Notes: generated by a model not told the origin, from the sequence alone. DNA of 64,000 nt from Adiantum capillus-veneris (GCA_014529385.2 CM043944.1:46111768-46175767); one strand, 5' to 3'. Numbered from the stretch's first letter, positions 21,371-33,660 are shown. Program-made: numbers and translations.

Positions 21371-22537
21371 AAGGCTAACGTTACGTTGAAAAAACTTTTT
21401 TTCTCATTTTGAAAATGTCCATGAAAACCATTTTGGTGAAATTCTCACTATCATCAGAAAAGTAAGGCGCTTGATAATGACATCTGGCACAAGCGCCGAA
21501 CGTTTTTTTATGACCCGTTGTTGCTATCCTATAAAGTGAAGTACTTGTACTTGTGCATCTCGCACAAGTATCAATCAATGAAGTATTCGCAATTTAAATT
21601 CGAACAGATTGTACTTGATAGTGATTGATAGGTACTATTTAAGACTATGAAGAGTCAGAACCAAGCGAATAGGGACGCTTGAGGGGTCTCTGGGACCTCT
21701 ATTCGCTTGGTTCTGACCTTATGAGGCCCTAGGATTAAGATATAGCACTTTTTAAGCCCACTGATGCATCCGGAACATCCAAAAACCATGGGATAGCTCT
21801 TTAAAACACTGAAATCTGTCGTCTCTAGCTCAAGATATAGCATTTTTAAGCCTAGGGCCTCATGAGGTCAGTACCAAGCGAATAGAGGCCCTTGAGGGGA
21901 TCTTAAGGGCCTCTATTCGCTTGGTACTGACCTCATGAGGCCCTAGGCTTAAAAATGCTATATCTTGAGCTAGAAACGATAGATTTCAGTGTTTTAAAAA
22001 GCTATCCCATGGTTTTTGGATGTTCCGGATGCATTCGTGGGCTTAAAAAGTGCTATATCTTAATCCTAGGGCCTCATAAGGTCATAACCAAGCAAATAAA
22101 GGTCCTAAAGACCCCTCAAGCGCCCCTATTCGCTTGGTTCTGACTCCTTCATAGTCTTAAATAGTACATATCAATCACTATCAAGTACAATCTATTCGAA
22201 TTTAAATTGCGAATAGTTCATAAAAAGGTGATTGATACTTGTGCCTCTATTCCGTGGCATTATTTTTGTATTTTGAAAACAACTCTTATGTGTTTTCTCT
22301 CATCGCACATCACGTCACTCATTAAGATTCACAGACATGGAATTTTGTGTACACTTAAGTTGGGCTCTCGAAAAGCATTTTGTACGAGCATGCATTTAAG
22401 TGATTGAGAAAACTTTTACGTATGTACTATGAAAAATAGAATTCCAAAAAAAAACTTTTACATTTTTCATAATTACCTCTCTCTATGCTGAGTTGGCGTT
22501 TCTTACAGGGCCCAAAATTGAGTCCAAGTTTCTCCTA
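21371..22537. mobile_element. Inserted segment containing a foldback palindrome
   Basis: 1.17 kb interrupts gag of element C. Its middle, 21562-22244, is a near-perfect long inverted repeat: left arm 21562-21893, loop 21894-21904, right arm 21905-22244, about 95% matched by eye. The motif AAGCGAATAG(A/G)GG and its complement recur so that a smaller hairpin lies at the centre and another in each arm. Outer flanks are AT-rich and I could not find matching ends or a target duplication. It has no convincing coding frame; the arms give mirror-image frames of 62 codons. Confidence 0.8.
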
Positions 22538-23217
22538 ATGAGATGCGTTGCCACTATGGCAAGGCTAATGATCACTTGATAATGCAACGTACTAAGTTGA
22601 AGGCAAAAGAAGCCAAGAAGAAAGAGGATGGATCTACTACCAGTGCACCTATTGTAGAATCTTCTTTGTAAATGGAGATTGCGATGTTGATGTAGGTACA
22701 GAGTGGAAATTGAACACAAAAATGTACTTATGATCGTTCTATCCATGGTGCATGCATGTCAGCTGCTGCTGCACAGTCACATGTTTGTACTTCGATAGTG
22801 GTGCTACGAAGCACATCACTTAGCATCATGATTTGTTTATCTCTTTAAAGGCCGTCCCTCATGAGAATAAGGTCACTTGTGCAAGAATGCCTCTTATCCG
22901 GCGATCAAGGGAGTTGGAAAGCTTGTGCTAACTATTGTTCTGAATGGCAGTTCCTTCACACTTGTTGAGGCACTTCATGTACTAGGATAAAAAAGAACCT
23001 TTTGTCGGTATGTACAATTGCAAGACTTGGTCTTATTGTCAAATTTATGGATGACATATGTACAATTCATGATATCTTGGTGATGAAATTGTTGCATTTG
23101 GCATTTTGTGTCGTGGGTTGTATAAGATCACTTTGCATGACAAGTGTGGGCAAAGTTTTGCAAATGCAGTTGTCGATTCAAAGATTGTTTTAGATGGAAA
23201 ACTTTGGCATGCACATT
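22538..23217 (+). pseudogene. Element C zinc-knuckle and protease remnants
   Basis: Resumes with MRCHYGKANDHLI, where the second zinc-binding Cys has become Gly. A shifted protease follows, whose DSGA segment is readable near 22795 in a separate frame, and later copies of the protease C-terminal region with LCRGLYKL-like sequence. Single-base indels separate each block. Confidence 0.75.
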
Positions 23218-23670
23218 GTATAGTGATGTTTGTGGGCCTATGGAAACTCCATCCTTGGGCAATTACCTACACTTTGTGACTTTCATTGATGATTACTCCA
23301 AGCATGCATGGGGGTATCTTGTTTAAGCTAAGTCCAAAGTGTTTATGTGTTTCAAGAAAACCTATCGCTACTCCAATGGAAATATGTTTGAAATTGCTAC
23401 TCCAATGGAAACATTTTGTGGGCTTATGGAAACCCCATCCTTGGGTAATTACCTATACTTCGTGACTTTCATTGATGATCACTCCAAGAACGCAAGGGGT
23501 ATCTTGTTAAAGCTAAGTCCAAAGTGTTTACGGGTTTCAAGAAAACCTATTGCTACTCCAATGGAAACAGGTTTGAAATTGAGTCATCATGGAGCTAGAG
23601 GTCTTGCTAATTTCAAAGTACTATTGGAAGGAATCCCTTTGTGGAACAATCATATCTTTAGGGAATGACA
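23218..23670 (+). pseudogene. Tandemly duplicated integrase-RT chimera
   Basis: Unit 1 (about 23229-23415) joins integrase sequence (GPMETPSLGNYLHFVTFIDD) to the RT segment PIATPMET by an internal deletion. Unit 2 (about 23416-23580) repeats the same chimera with substitutions. The join GTTTCAAGAAAACCTAT is the same in both, so the deletion came first and the tandem copy later. The tail then passes to sequence normally just upstream of the 3' LTR, so RNase H is deleted. Confidence 0.8.
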
Positions 23671-23740
23671 CTTCTCTATACACTATGTGCCAGCTCTCGT
23701 TCACCGCATCACTCTAGGGGGAGATTTGTAGGGGGGGATT

Positions 23741-23967
23741 TTTTACCATATATGTGGTAATGATGTGTGTGAACACACTTTGAATTGTCATGGCACTTTT
23801 TCCCTTAGTAGTAGGTTTTCCCCCATGTACATTGCATATACGTCCATCACTCTAGGGCTAAATTATCTGTCTATTTGCGCACTAAGCAATATACTCTCTG
23901 TTGTGTGCCTTGAGCTTCTTTATCTTCTCCAAGTTGTGTGTGCATCGGTATAAACCTGATTCCAACA
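23741..23967 (+). repeat. 3' LTR of element C
   Basis: 227 bp, the same length as B's LTR, ending TTCCAACA. Two purine-rich tracts precede it (AGGGGGAGATTT near 23716 and AGGGGGGGATTT near 23730), so the polypurine tract is duplicated. Confidence 0.88.
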
Positions 23968-24042
23968 TTCTGAAAGGACTTTGTATTTTTATTATCTTCA
24001 ATCAAAGAGCATTTGATTACTTACAATGCTAATCACACTTCT

Positions 24043-24197
24043 TGCCAATTGAATAAGCAAGATGGAGACTCTAGAATTCAACAACATCTTGTGAATAGAT
24101 TTGATCTACAATTAACTCATCCCGCCAATTAAATGAGAGAGATGGAGACTCTAGAGTTTGACAACATCTTGTGAATAGACCTGATCTGCAATTAACT
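24043..24197. repeat. 81-bp imperfect tandem duplication
   Basis: GCCAATTRAAT-type starts at 24043 and 24124, both leading into GATGGAGACTCTAGA and ACAACATCTTGTGAATAGA. No coding content. Confidence 0.85.
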
Positions 24198-24354
24198 TGT
24201 AGGATTTAATGTCAAGGCCTTAAACACCTCGCAGGTGATAAGATCCGCAATGATTAAGTAAGAACTCAGCTTGGAAAAGAGGATACATAAGCATTTAGAA
24301 GTAATAATTTACTTTTGTTTTGTTGATGAGCATAAGCATTATACTTAGCCATTA

Positions 24355-24358
<4 letters not shown>

Positions 24359-24436
<78 letters not shown>
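24359..24436. repeat. (GA)n microsatellite, 78 bp
   Basis: Uninterrupted GA array. Confidence 0.97.
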
Positions 24437-24442
<6 letters not shown>

Positions 24443-25676
24443 CGAGCCTTGAGAGGAGCATGGATATCTTCCTTTAGATTGAGGATTGGATGGAGTTGCA
24501 AGAGCTAGGTAGACAGAAGTACCTATGCTCTCTTTAGTGTAGTCACACTAAAAAACAAAAAATCTCCCTTTTGCAGTCGTTTGAACATAAAAGTCGTTCA
24601 TCTTCTTGTTTCTAATAAGGCCCACAACCTATTTTTTAAGAAATTCCTTCTTTTTGCCTTCTTCGAAAAATACTTACACTAGGTCCTATAGAGGTAGTTT
24701 TCTATTTTAGAACCTTTCCTTTTTACCGAATCTCTAGTGCATAGGAGGCTTGTGGACCACATCCTTTATCTCCACATAGATTTAGGTTTTCATGTGTAGA
24801 TAATAACACCTTGGCTTCCATTCCCACCTTTTCGTTAGCCATAGTGCCCACTTTCAGAGGCTTTCGGGATTCGTTTTGAACTCTTTTGGACTTGTAAATA
24901 TCCTGTTTTTGTCCCATAAAATCTTGATTGAATCGTTATTGAATTCCTTTAGCATTTTCACAAAATGCATTCACCTTCTTAAACTCGAGTCTTAGAATAC
25001 ATTTTACTACCCATTTTACGTTATTAGCCCTTTTATTATTTTCTATTTTCTCTTAGTAGAATGGCCAATTCTGAAGAGAGAAAATCGTTTTAGTAGACCA
25101 AAAATAAAATTTGGTGACATTACCTTGCCCTTGAAATCATAGTCGTCCTGAACTGTGCATATTTACAAGAGAGGTATCCTTGGTTCATTGGCTTTTTGCT
25201 CAGGATCCACTTTTAGCACATTCACATCTTTTTAGAGTAGATGACCAACCTATTTGGCACTTGGGATAAAATTTGTTGCAAGTATGTCTACCCATTTAGC
25301 ATTAGCACATTTCCATAGTAGCCTACAAGGCTACTCGATACTTGGAAGAAAGTGTGTCGCAAGTGTGCCATATTTGGTATGCATACAGTTAAAATAGTTA
25401 AACATTAAAGAAGAACACGAGAGAACAGATTTCAACATTATGCATATTTGGTATGCATACAGTTAAAATAGTTAAACATTAAAGAAGAACACGAGAGAAC
25501 AGATTTCAAAAGAGAGCATCGTGTTATTCTTTTTTACATTTTTCATGGAATACATAGATGTAAATACATTAAGTCTTTGTGCGTAATTTATGAGGTATCT
25601 ACAAGGGTAATATTATCCTTTAGTTGTGGCTCTTTTATCAATTTGGCATCTTCGAAAGGATAAATTTTGAATTTAA
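24437..25676. other. Unassigned sequence with a 74-bp direct repeat
   Basis: AT-rich. Units starting at 25369 and 25443 share about 66 identical bases (CATATTTGGTATGCATACAG and onwards). It lies just downstream, on the minus strand, of gypsy pol, so it may include that element's decayed 3' end. No gene seen. Confidence 0.5.
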
Positions 25677-27262
25677 CTAAATACTTTTAAAAAAACTTAC
25701 TATGATGTATAATTTTGTCTTCATGTGATGAAGAATATTATCAGGTTGCAATATCTCCACGGCTCCTTCAAATTTAAGAGGATCTTCTGTTACTGGCTCT
25801 TGTGATGGATCACCCTTATAGCATTTGAGTAGATTGACAGAGTTATGGATCAAGAAATGAAAGGGAATCTTAAGTTGATAATTCATTTCATTGATTGGCC
25901 TTTGAATTTGAAAAGGTCCATAATACCTGTGTGTTAGTTTAGCATAGTATTTTTTGATGACCTGTGAGCTCACCCTACCAATTTTTGCCCATAGTGTCCC
26001 TTAAACGAGCTTTGGGAAATTTTAGGAGGACCCAATCATTTTTTTAAAGCTGGAGAGATCCTCTATGTTTGTCAACAACTTTGTGTTTTTGTTGTGTTAT
26101 GGAGATAACTTCTTAGATCTTAATGAAAGCATCACGTAAGTCACGGCTATATTCATCCAAAGAAAAAACTTTCCCATGCATTCTTAATATTGAGGGAACT
26201 TTTGTTCTATCTTCAATTGCCTCAAAAGGCACCTTACTCGTAGAAGTATGCATAATATTGTTATATATGCATATTCTATGAGAGGTAAATATTTCTCCCA
26301 TGGGTGCTAGTCTACTTCTATGACAAAACCTTTTCATAGATTAAGCACAATGGAGTTAACGATTTCATCCGTTTGAGGGTGATAGGCCAAAGCATTAGAA
26401 AGAGGATGGGGCCTAGGAAGGCCAAAGTTTCTTTTGGCCTTCCAAGATTTTTAAAGAGCCCCTTCCAAATGGTCATTCTGGGATCTCTATCACAAAAAAT
26501 ACATGTTGGCAAGCTGTGATACTTAAATATTTGAGAGATGAAAAGTTGTGCCACATGTGGAGCTTTTATACTCTTTTTGACAGAAATAAAGTGAGCTTGT
26601 TTGCTAAACCTGTCAATGATTTTCCATTTTCCCATGTTCCATGGATAGACTTTGGTAAGCCAAAGATAAAATCCATAGCTATACTCTCCCATGGAGAATC
26701 ATGAATAGGAAGTACCTATAACAAGCCAAGTTTCTTTCCACTATCATATTTGATCTTTTGACATGTAATGCATTGAGATACTTATTCTTGGATGCCCATC
26801 TTCATAGTAGGCCAAAAGAAATATGCTTCAATGGGGCACTCATTGTTGTCTGAATCCCTCTATTCCAACATAAGGTAGAGCATGTGATTCATACATGACC
26901 TTATCTCCCAAAGGTTTGGTAACACATAGCCGAGAGCCATAGAAAAGGTAACCATCTTGAATCTTGTATGGTTCTTTTCTCTCCCTAGAGCCAAGGCTGA
27001 CATAACATCTCAAAAATTTGGTTCCATGAAATACTCATCTACCATGAAGGTAAGCTCATTGTGAGACAACATTGCAATAAGGTCTTGTGATAGTACACCA
27101 ACTACTTGATTGTGCTTTCCAAGAAAGTGAGCAATATGAAAATGAAATTGCAAAAGAAAAATTTACCCACCTCATTTGTTTGTCAAATACCTTGGTTTGC
27201 GGCATGAAGTACTTGAGACTTGAATGGGTGACCATCGAATTAGAGCTTGGCCAACCTTTTTC
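25677..27262 (-). pseudogene. Ty3/gypsy RNase H-integrase-chromo-like remnant
   Basis: Read from high to low coordinates, a pol tail is visible in shifting frames. RNase H end: HSSLKYFMPQTKVFDKQMRW near 27220. Integrase zinc domain region near 26800. Catalytic core: WESIAMDFIFGLPK near 26660, DRFSKQAHFI near 26590 and CDRDPRMTIWKGLF near 26480. Then YNNIMHTSTSKVPFEA near 26250. The C-terminal domain reads KLTHRYYGPFQIQRPINEM (about 25905-25940) and IHNSVNLLKC. RNase H before integrase with a YYGPF tail is the gypsy order. It is a different family from the gypsy element at 54-60.7 kb. All pieces are broken. Confidence 0.88.
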
Positions 27263-27421
27263 ACCACAAGTTCTTATCCGAAATGAAGGATATTGTGACA
27301 CCCCAAGAAATGATGGAGGTATGCTCGTCAAAGAATTGATTTCAAATCATATAAAGCTTTTTGTAAAGAGTGGTCGCACTAGGTCTTAGGGACTCTTCAA
27401 TTTGCTTCTAATGCCTTACAA

Positions 27422-28926
27422 TGCTAGTCTTGCAAAGAAATGCACCAACCATGACGTTGCAAGCTTAATAGGCGGCTTTCATTGGGTTGATGATTTCATG
27501 CCTTGGAGGTAGCAAAGCCTTCCACTACAATCAATTTAACAATATGTATGTTGACTTACTGAAGCTTGAAGAGTCTATGATGAGATTTTATGGATTAGCA
27601 TTAGAGGATCATGGTGGTAAAGTCCATTAGAGGATCATTAGAGGATCATTAGAGGATGAAGCTGATGAATAGCTATGTTGTGAACAATCAACATTTCAAA
27701 AGGATAAGTGTTACTTTGATGAACAAGGCCTTGGTTGTTGTGGATGTTGAACTAAATACCAACAAGATGGGAAACACATATAAGTGTGTGGAGTGTGGTG
27801 CATGCGTGTGCGGAGTGGGAAGGGAAGAGAGAAGATAGAGTTGGATGGAGCCGACTCCTAGAAGTGGAAGTGAGTGAGCTCCTTATTCTTGTATATCATC
27901 ATAAGAATAAGTGGGTTGCTACACACTATGTATGGCCCTAGGTAAGTCACACCATCTTTACCCCAACGACGTCCCATGTAAGTGTATTGATAAGTGGATC
28001 TACTATAGGACCTAATAGAATATACACAAGGAGAATTTCCTCTCAACCTATGCCCACTGGCTCTCTCAAAGTACATGCGTGCAACCATTTAGGCTCTAGC
28101 AAAGTGCAAAAGCATGTGTCTCCGCTAGAGTGTACATTCATATCTTGCATGTAACCCGCGATGACCTCATAGCTCCATGATGTTAGTCTTGCAAGAAAAT
28201 GCACCAACCATGACGTTGTAAGATTAATAGGTGGCTTTCATTGGTTTGATGATGTCATGCCTTGGAGATAGCAAAGCCTTCCACTACAATGAGTTAAGCA
28301 ATATGCATGTTGACTTATTGAAGGCTCAAGAGTTTATGATCAAATTTTTAGGATTAGCATAAGAGGATTGTGGTGGTAAAGTAACCTTTGTGAGGAAGCT
28401 TGATGAATAGCTATGTTGTGAACAATCAACATTTCGAAAGGATAAGTGTTACTTTGATGAGCAAGGCCTTGGTTGTTGTGGATGTTGAGCTAAATACCAA
28501 CAAGAAGGGAAATACATATAAGTGTGTGGAGTGCGTGGTGTGTGCATGTGCAGAGTGGGAAGGGAAGAGAGGAGATAGAGCTAGGTGGAGCCGACTCTTA
28601 GAAGTGGAAGTGAGTGAGCTCTTTACTCTTGTATATACATAAAAAAAAGTGGGCAACCGCACATTGTGTCCAGCCCGAGGTAAGGCACACCCCCTTTAAC
28701 CCAACCACCTCCCACTTAAGGTTAGTGTTAATAAGTGGATCTAATATAGGACCTAATAGAATATGCAAGGTGAGGAGAATTTTCTCTCAACCTATGCCCA
28801 TTGGCTCTCTCAAATAACATGCATGCAACCATATAGGCTCTAGTAATGTGCAAAAGCATGTATCTCCACTAGAATGTCCATTGATATCTTGCATGTAACC
28901 GACGATGACCTGCATAGATCCATGAT
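27422..28926. repeat. 759-bp tandem duplication, two units
   Basis: Unit 1 (27422-28180) and unit 2 (28181 to about 28926) align along their length with scattered substitutions and small indels, roughly 88-90% by eye. The best-kept part is AGCTATGTTGTGAACAATCA through the TAAGTGTGTGGAGTG block. Unit 1 also carries a local triplication of ATTAGAGGATC (27624-27655). Short open frames are shared but have no known domain. Downstream of each unit's frame is an identical-looking CCTATGCCCA(C/T)TGGCTCTCTC block. Confidence 0.88.
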
Positions 28927-30670
28927 GCACCATGCTTGTGTTAGCCATTGTTCAATGTGACAACCCCAATCACAAACTCTCCCAAAGCAACTGCTATCTC
29001 GGGTCTTGACTCTAAAAAGTCATACATGCAACTCTCGAAGACCGATGAAAAGTGCGTTATATCTATTAGCTAGTTCTTAGTATCCATGTCAACACTTAGT
29101 GCAACCTCTACAAGTCTATCCATGGCAGACACTTCAATGCTCAGTGCATCCTCTACATCATCATGACTACTCATCAGGTGCCTTGACATCACCATATGAG
29201 CCTCTAGAAAGAGCATATAAAAAAACTCCATATCCTCCATCTTTGTATTAGGAGGCATCTCTATCCTAAGAGGCTAAATCTATTGTGTCACTAGAAAATA
29301 GAGATGGATTTCAAAGAATCCCTTTGTACACAAGGATTCGACATAGGCTACATGACAATTTGACTACCACAATCAACCGAAGGCCAATGGCACTTACAGA
29401 CAAGATGCATGAAGATCTCAAAAGCTCAGCAAGACCTTAAAAAGTCACCAAAAAATCTACAAAGGTAATAGAAGGATTTTGATCTCTAAGTCTTCCAAGG
29501 ATCATGGTCAAAGGTCAAATGACAACATTCAATAGAGGCCTACAATAAGACCACATGCTCCTTTCAATAGGCTCCTCACCATCAAAGAAGGACAACCCAA
29601 CTGACATAACTCGAGATTCAAAGCTGAATAAATAGGTGTGGAAAAAAAAAACCTTAAATGCCAGCTTGGTCCTTCAATAATCCACTCTTTGAAGATTCAA
29701 GCTTACTTATACATGAAGATATGTTTGTGGTAAGCACAAGAATGTAAACAGTCAAATCACCAGGGTGTAAAAACACTCTTTGGCATAGTCAGAGTCGGGC
29801 CACAGAGCCCTAAAATGAGAAAAGCGTTAGTCCCTAAGCTTCAAGTTATAATAAACACTATGCTAAGAGCTGTAGTTATTAGGCTTACACTCAAACTGGA
29901 GAGTTGAGCTTATCTAAGTCATGTTTCTCATGCTCAACAAGATGAGCATAAGAGTCAAATTCTATCAACTTAATAATGGTGGAGCAGTATAGAGTCCTAC
30001 ACTCATGAACAATGCACAGAAAGATGAGAGCACATATCCTCAACAGTGAAACCCTTCCTAAAGGGTTGCCAGCTTGTAAAGCCACGTTATAAGATTTTAT
30101 AGCTACACCTTCTTTTTGAAGAACCCCTCAAAATCTTTATTGCATAGCATATTGTGTTCCATGCATCTTTGTGTATGCATATAGGTGTCCCATCATTGGA
30201 CATATGCATTAGACACTCTCTTTTGCTTCCACTTATACACCTTCAATGGACTACAATAGGAAAAACAAACTTCCATATTGCAACCCTTTCATTTGCCGCC
30301 ATCTTATTTCTATAAACATCAAAAAATAATCCCCTCATTTCTTTATTAATTCTTTCCATGCTCATAAGTACTCCAATAATGCACGTATCCCAAAGACACT
30401 TTTTTCCCAATGATTTTTTTCCTTTGGTCATCTAGGTACTAGACCCTAACTTAGATCCTCACTTCACTACTTCCCTTGTGCATACTCTTAATAAATCAAG
30501 AGCAAACCTCGCCATTATGCTGCTACAATGGACAATGCAACATCATCATCTCACACTTGGAATAAATATGGACATTCAAAATGCTAAAACGGAATGAAAT
30601 TCATCAACAAATTTATCAAGCCATGACAGCCCACAAACACTTCTCAATGGTACTCGAGGACAAGCACTAA
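28927..30670. other. Unassigned sequence
   Basis: 1.7 kb with no recognised domain on either strand. A minus-strand frame at 29070-29258 and others are short and unlike any family I know. The right edge runs into a polypurine tract at about 30673, so this could be the decayed interior of an LTR element. Confidence 0.4.
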
Positions 30671-30672
30671 AA

Positions 30673-31200
30673 TTGGAAGGGGGCAATGTCAATTGAGCCG
30701 ACATTAGTTAACAGGATATGCTAAAGGTCCGAGCCTAGCAAATGCACATCAATGATAAATAGAAAGAAGCAGTGAAGATTGGATTTACACATTTTTCCAA
30801 TATGGCCATGTATCGTAAATTTCCAATCAAGGATGAATACAAAGAAGCAGTTAATATTGGATTTACACATTTTTCCAATATGGTTATGTAAATTTTAGCT
30901 TTATTTCAATACATTGTATTAATTGTGATGTGTTACGAGCTAAGGAAAGTTTGAAGCTATAAAGAATATGTCCATTAGTGTGCTTAGGTTGTAGATACAG
31001 TAAGTTGTGGAGCCCTAAAGGCCTTGGACACCCGAGCATTGCACATTTTAACCCTAGGTCTATAAGGCAGTGTGTAAATAGAATTAGCGTTCTCAACCTC
31101 ATTTGTTGAGAGCACCTCTAGTGAGATCTCATGTGGAGTGTGGCTATGGATTTCTTGAGTTTCTCCTTGCTCGTGTGAATTGATTAACATTAATTAGAGC
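30673..31200 (+). repeat. Polypurine tract and probable LTR start
   Basis: TTGGAAGGGGGCAA (about 30673-30686) is followed by TGTCAATTGAGCC at 30687, a typical 3' LTR boundary. Within the putative LTR two 50-bp copies, AAAGAAGCAG..TATGG..ATGTA (30763-30814 and 30841-30892), repeat at a 78-bp period. I cannot find the LTR's 3' end, so the end given is only a minimum. Confidence 0.4.
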
Positions 31201-32469
31201 TCTAAATTCTCTTTCACTATCTATTGATTGTCTTTGATGCTTTGATTTACTAGATCTTGACTAATTAGTGGTTAATTGATCTTTTAATCTTGTGTGATTC
31301 TCTCTATTCTTTGTCTGTGCATGTAGGTTTGATGAGAGCATGGATGTTTGATAGATCTATCTGTGTGCATTTGTGATTAGTATGTTGCATGATGGGATCA
31401 ATGATGTTGTGCATCATTGGAACTGCTTTTGTGTGTGATTGAGTTGATTTAGGTGAAGAGAAGTGGATGTGGAGATTTCCAATCTTGTGGCTTAGCTCCT
31501 CCATAGGCTCCCTCATAAAGTTAATCATTCATGTTGTCATGATTAATTCACTAATCTTGTGTGATTGTTTCCATGCCCTATTCGGGTAGCTCATCACTCC
31601 GGATTGACATTTATATGTTGGTCATTGGAGCTACGTTACGATGGTACCATCAACAATTGACATCCCACTTGTAGATACTTTTTGGATCGACACCCCTACA
31701 TTCTATTTCAACACACTCTCTAGCTTTGACAAGAGAGTGGTAGGGTGTACTTGAGAGCTACCACTGTGTAGTTTTGTAGTGGAATCATACTCTTTGCTCC
31801 CATAGAGTCTCCCAAGAGACTATTTTTTGAGCACATTACTTGGAGGGAGAGTTTTCTTCATCGGCATCACGGGTGGTAATAGCGTTGGAGTTTCGGCCGA
31901 ATTTTGACAGAGGACTTCGTTTTGGTTTAGCATAGATTTCAATGATTGAAGACTTTACAAGTGGAGTTTATTTACCAAGGACAGTTACTTTTTCATACAC
32001 ATGTGTATTGTGCTCTCTATGCATGCTGAGAGCGGTTTATATTGCCATATGCATTTGTTGACACTCATGTCTGTGGTTCATATTTCAGATTTTTTTTATC
32101 TCTATTTCTACAATTACAAATGATCTATAAACATAGGGTTAATAGCATACAATTTTTGCACCAGTTCTTAGTTTTGTGATCTATGCGTTTGTTAGCACTG
32201 CTTATGTGTTGTAAGCTCTTTTGAGAGCATCATCCTCTCTAGGATCCATTATATTGCTTGCATATCTATTTGTGCTTGTTTATATGTGTATCTTGCACTT
32301 TTGCATATATTTTTTACTTATGTATGTTGCATTACCTGTGTACGTCAATGTGGAGCCTACTTTGGCTTTTTTTTTCTAGTTGCTTAGTCGTCTACGACTC
32401 GGCCTGGAGGAGCCCTCTTTGAGACTGTACTAGTGTCTTGATTTTTCTTATCCTTTGGAGGTCTTGTGT
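31201..32469. other. Unassigned sequence left of element D
   Basis: T-rich, with no gene recognised. It probably contains the missing LTR and primer site of element D or the rest of the LTR starting at 30687, but neither could be delimited. Confidence 0.35.
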
Positions 32470-32877
32470 GAGGTTTTATTGAGCTAAGGCATTTTTGAAT
32501 GTTGAGATACCTTCAGTGTGATAAAGGTTGCTGGAGATTCCCTATTCGTGGCCTCACCATAGGGGATATGTATAGAGGTGGTTATAGGTTCTTTGATGCC
32601 ATGTTAACAGTATATTGTCAGCAATTGCTGATCAAATTTATGCCCTTTTCCACTATCTTGGTTGTTTTTTATATGTTATTTCCTATTTTAGGTTTGAGAT
32701 TTTGCTCCTCATACAGAGGGGACTTTGCCAAGTTTTGTGGAGTTTTCTAGTGATTTGTTGGCACTCTTTCTGCTAGATTTATTGCTGAGATTTCATTGAG
32801 ATTTTGTTCTCTGTGCAAAGGAGACTCTTCCACCATAAATATGAAGTTTCATTTTCTTGAATTTTCTCTCCGCAACT

Positions 32878-33660
32878 ATGGCTAGGTCTTCCAAGAAAGA
32901 TGATTATTACATCAAGAAGTTTGATTGAACAAACTTCACAAGTCAGAAACAATGCATGCTAGATGTGTTGTATAATAAGGGTCTTGCAACATCATTGAAA
33001 GAGTGCTTGATGCTCATGCTAGGGCAACTATTCACTTGCACCTTGGTGAATCCATATTCTTCATTATTATGGATAATGAAGAATATGGATAAGACCAATG
33101 CGAAGGTTTTATGAGAGCCTTGGTGAATCCATATTCTTCATTATTAGGGCAACTATTCACTTGCACCTTGGTGAATCCATATTCTTCATTATTATGGATA
33201 AGACCAATGCGAAGGTTTTATGAGAGCCTTTACGCTCAACATGGGATGGTGTAAGTACTTTAAATAAAGTGTTCTCACAAAAAAAATATGCGTCTAAACA
33301 TGAAAGAGGGTAGCAATCTTAGTTCACATTTGAATTAGTTCAATAGTTTGTTTACACAATTTACTTCAAAGGGACTCAATTTTGATGATGAGATGAAATT
33401 TATCTTCTGGCTATGCTCCTTTTTCCATCATCATGGGATACATTTAATGCAACCATTAGTAACTCTACAATTGGTGGGAAACTTGCATTCAATTATGTTA
33501 CTAGCACTTTGCTCGAGATACGACATCAATCTCTTGCTTCTAGTGGGCATGGAGATGCATATATAGACATGGACGTGACATATGTAATGTGAATTTTACC
33601 ATTGCCACAAGAAGGGCCATTGAAAGAATGATTGTTGTATATTGATTAATGAGAAAGGGA
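32878..33660 (+). pseudogene. Element D gag
   Basis: The ATG at 32878 gives MARSSKKDDYYIKKFD then TGA. Later MKEGSNLSSHLN aligns with element A's MKEGTPMSNHLNEF, and FYHCHKKGH is a decayed zinc knuckle near 33590. The frame is broken throughout and interrupted by a 125-bp tandem duplication at 33021-33231. Confidence 0.75.
33021..33231 (+). repeat. 125-bp tandem duplication with a small hairpin
   Basis: Units start at 33021 and 33146 with AGGGCAACTATTCACTTGCA. Unit 1 also contains ATTCTTCATTAT-TATGG-ATAATGAAGAAT, a 12-bp stem hairpin; unit 2 has only one arm. Copying between the hairpin arms could explain the arrangement. Confidence 0.88.

Larger units (their letters stand above)
19930..23967 (+). 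mobile_element. Copia element C, decayed relative of B
   Basis: The LTRs resemble B's (ACCATATATGTGGTA near the start, TTCCAACA at the end). The 5' LTR is 19930-20126, with a primer site at 20129, and the 3' LTR is 23741-23967. The interior keeps pieces of gag, protease, integrase and RT in B order but is full of stops and frameshifts, and most of RT and all of RNase H are gone. A 0.68-kb palindrome sits in gag. Flanks CTCCG (19925-19929) and TTCTG (23968-23972) differ by two C/T transitions and might be a decayed target duplication; that is inference. Confidence 0.9.

Noticed and set aside
22207-22537. Left and right ends of the insertion in element C
   Set aside because: AT-rich flanks with vague AAAACTTTT similarity; no reliable inverted ends or duplication, so the insertion limits are set only by loss of gag similarity.
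19925-23972. Target duplication of element C (CTCCG/TTCTG)
   Set aside because: Two mismatches in five bases; only a decayed-duplication argument supports it, so it is not listed as a feature.
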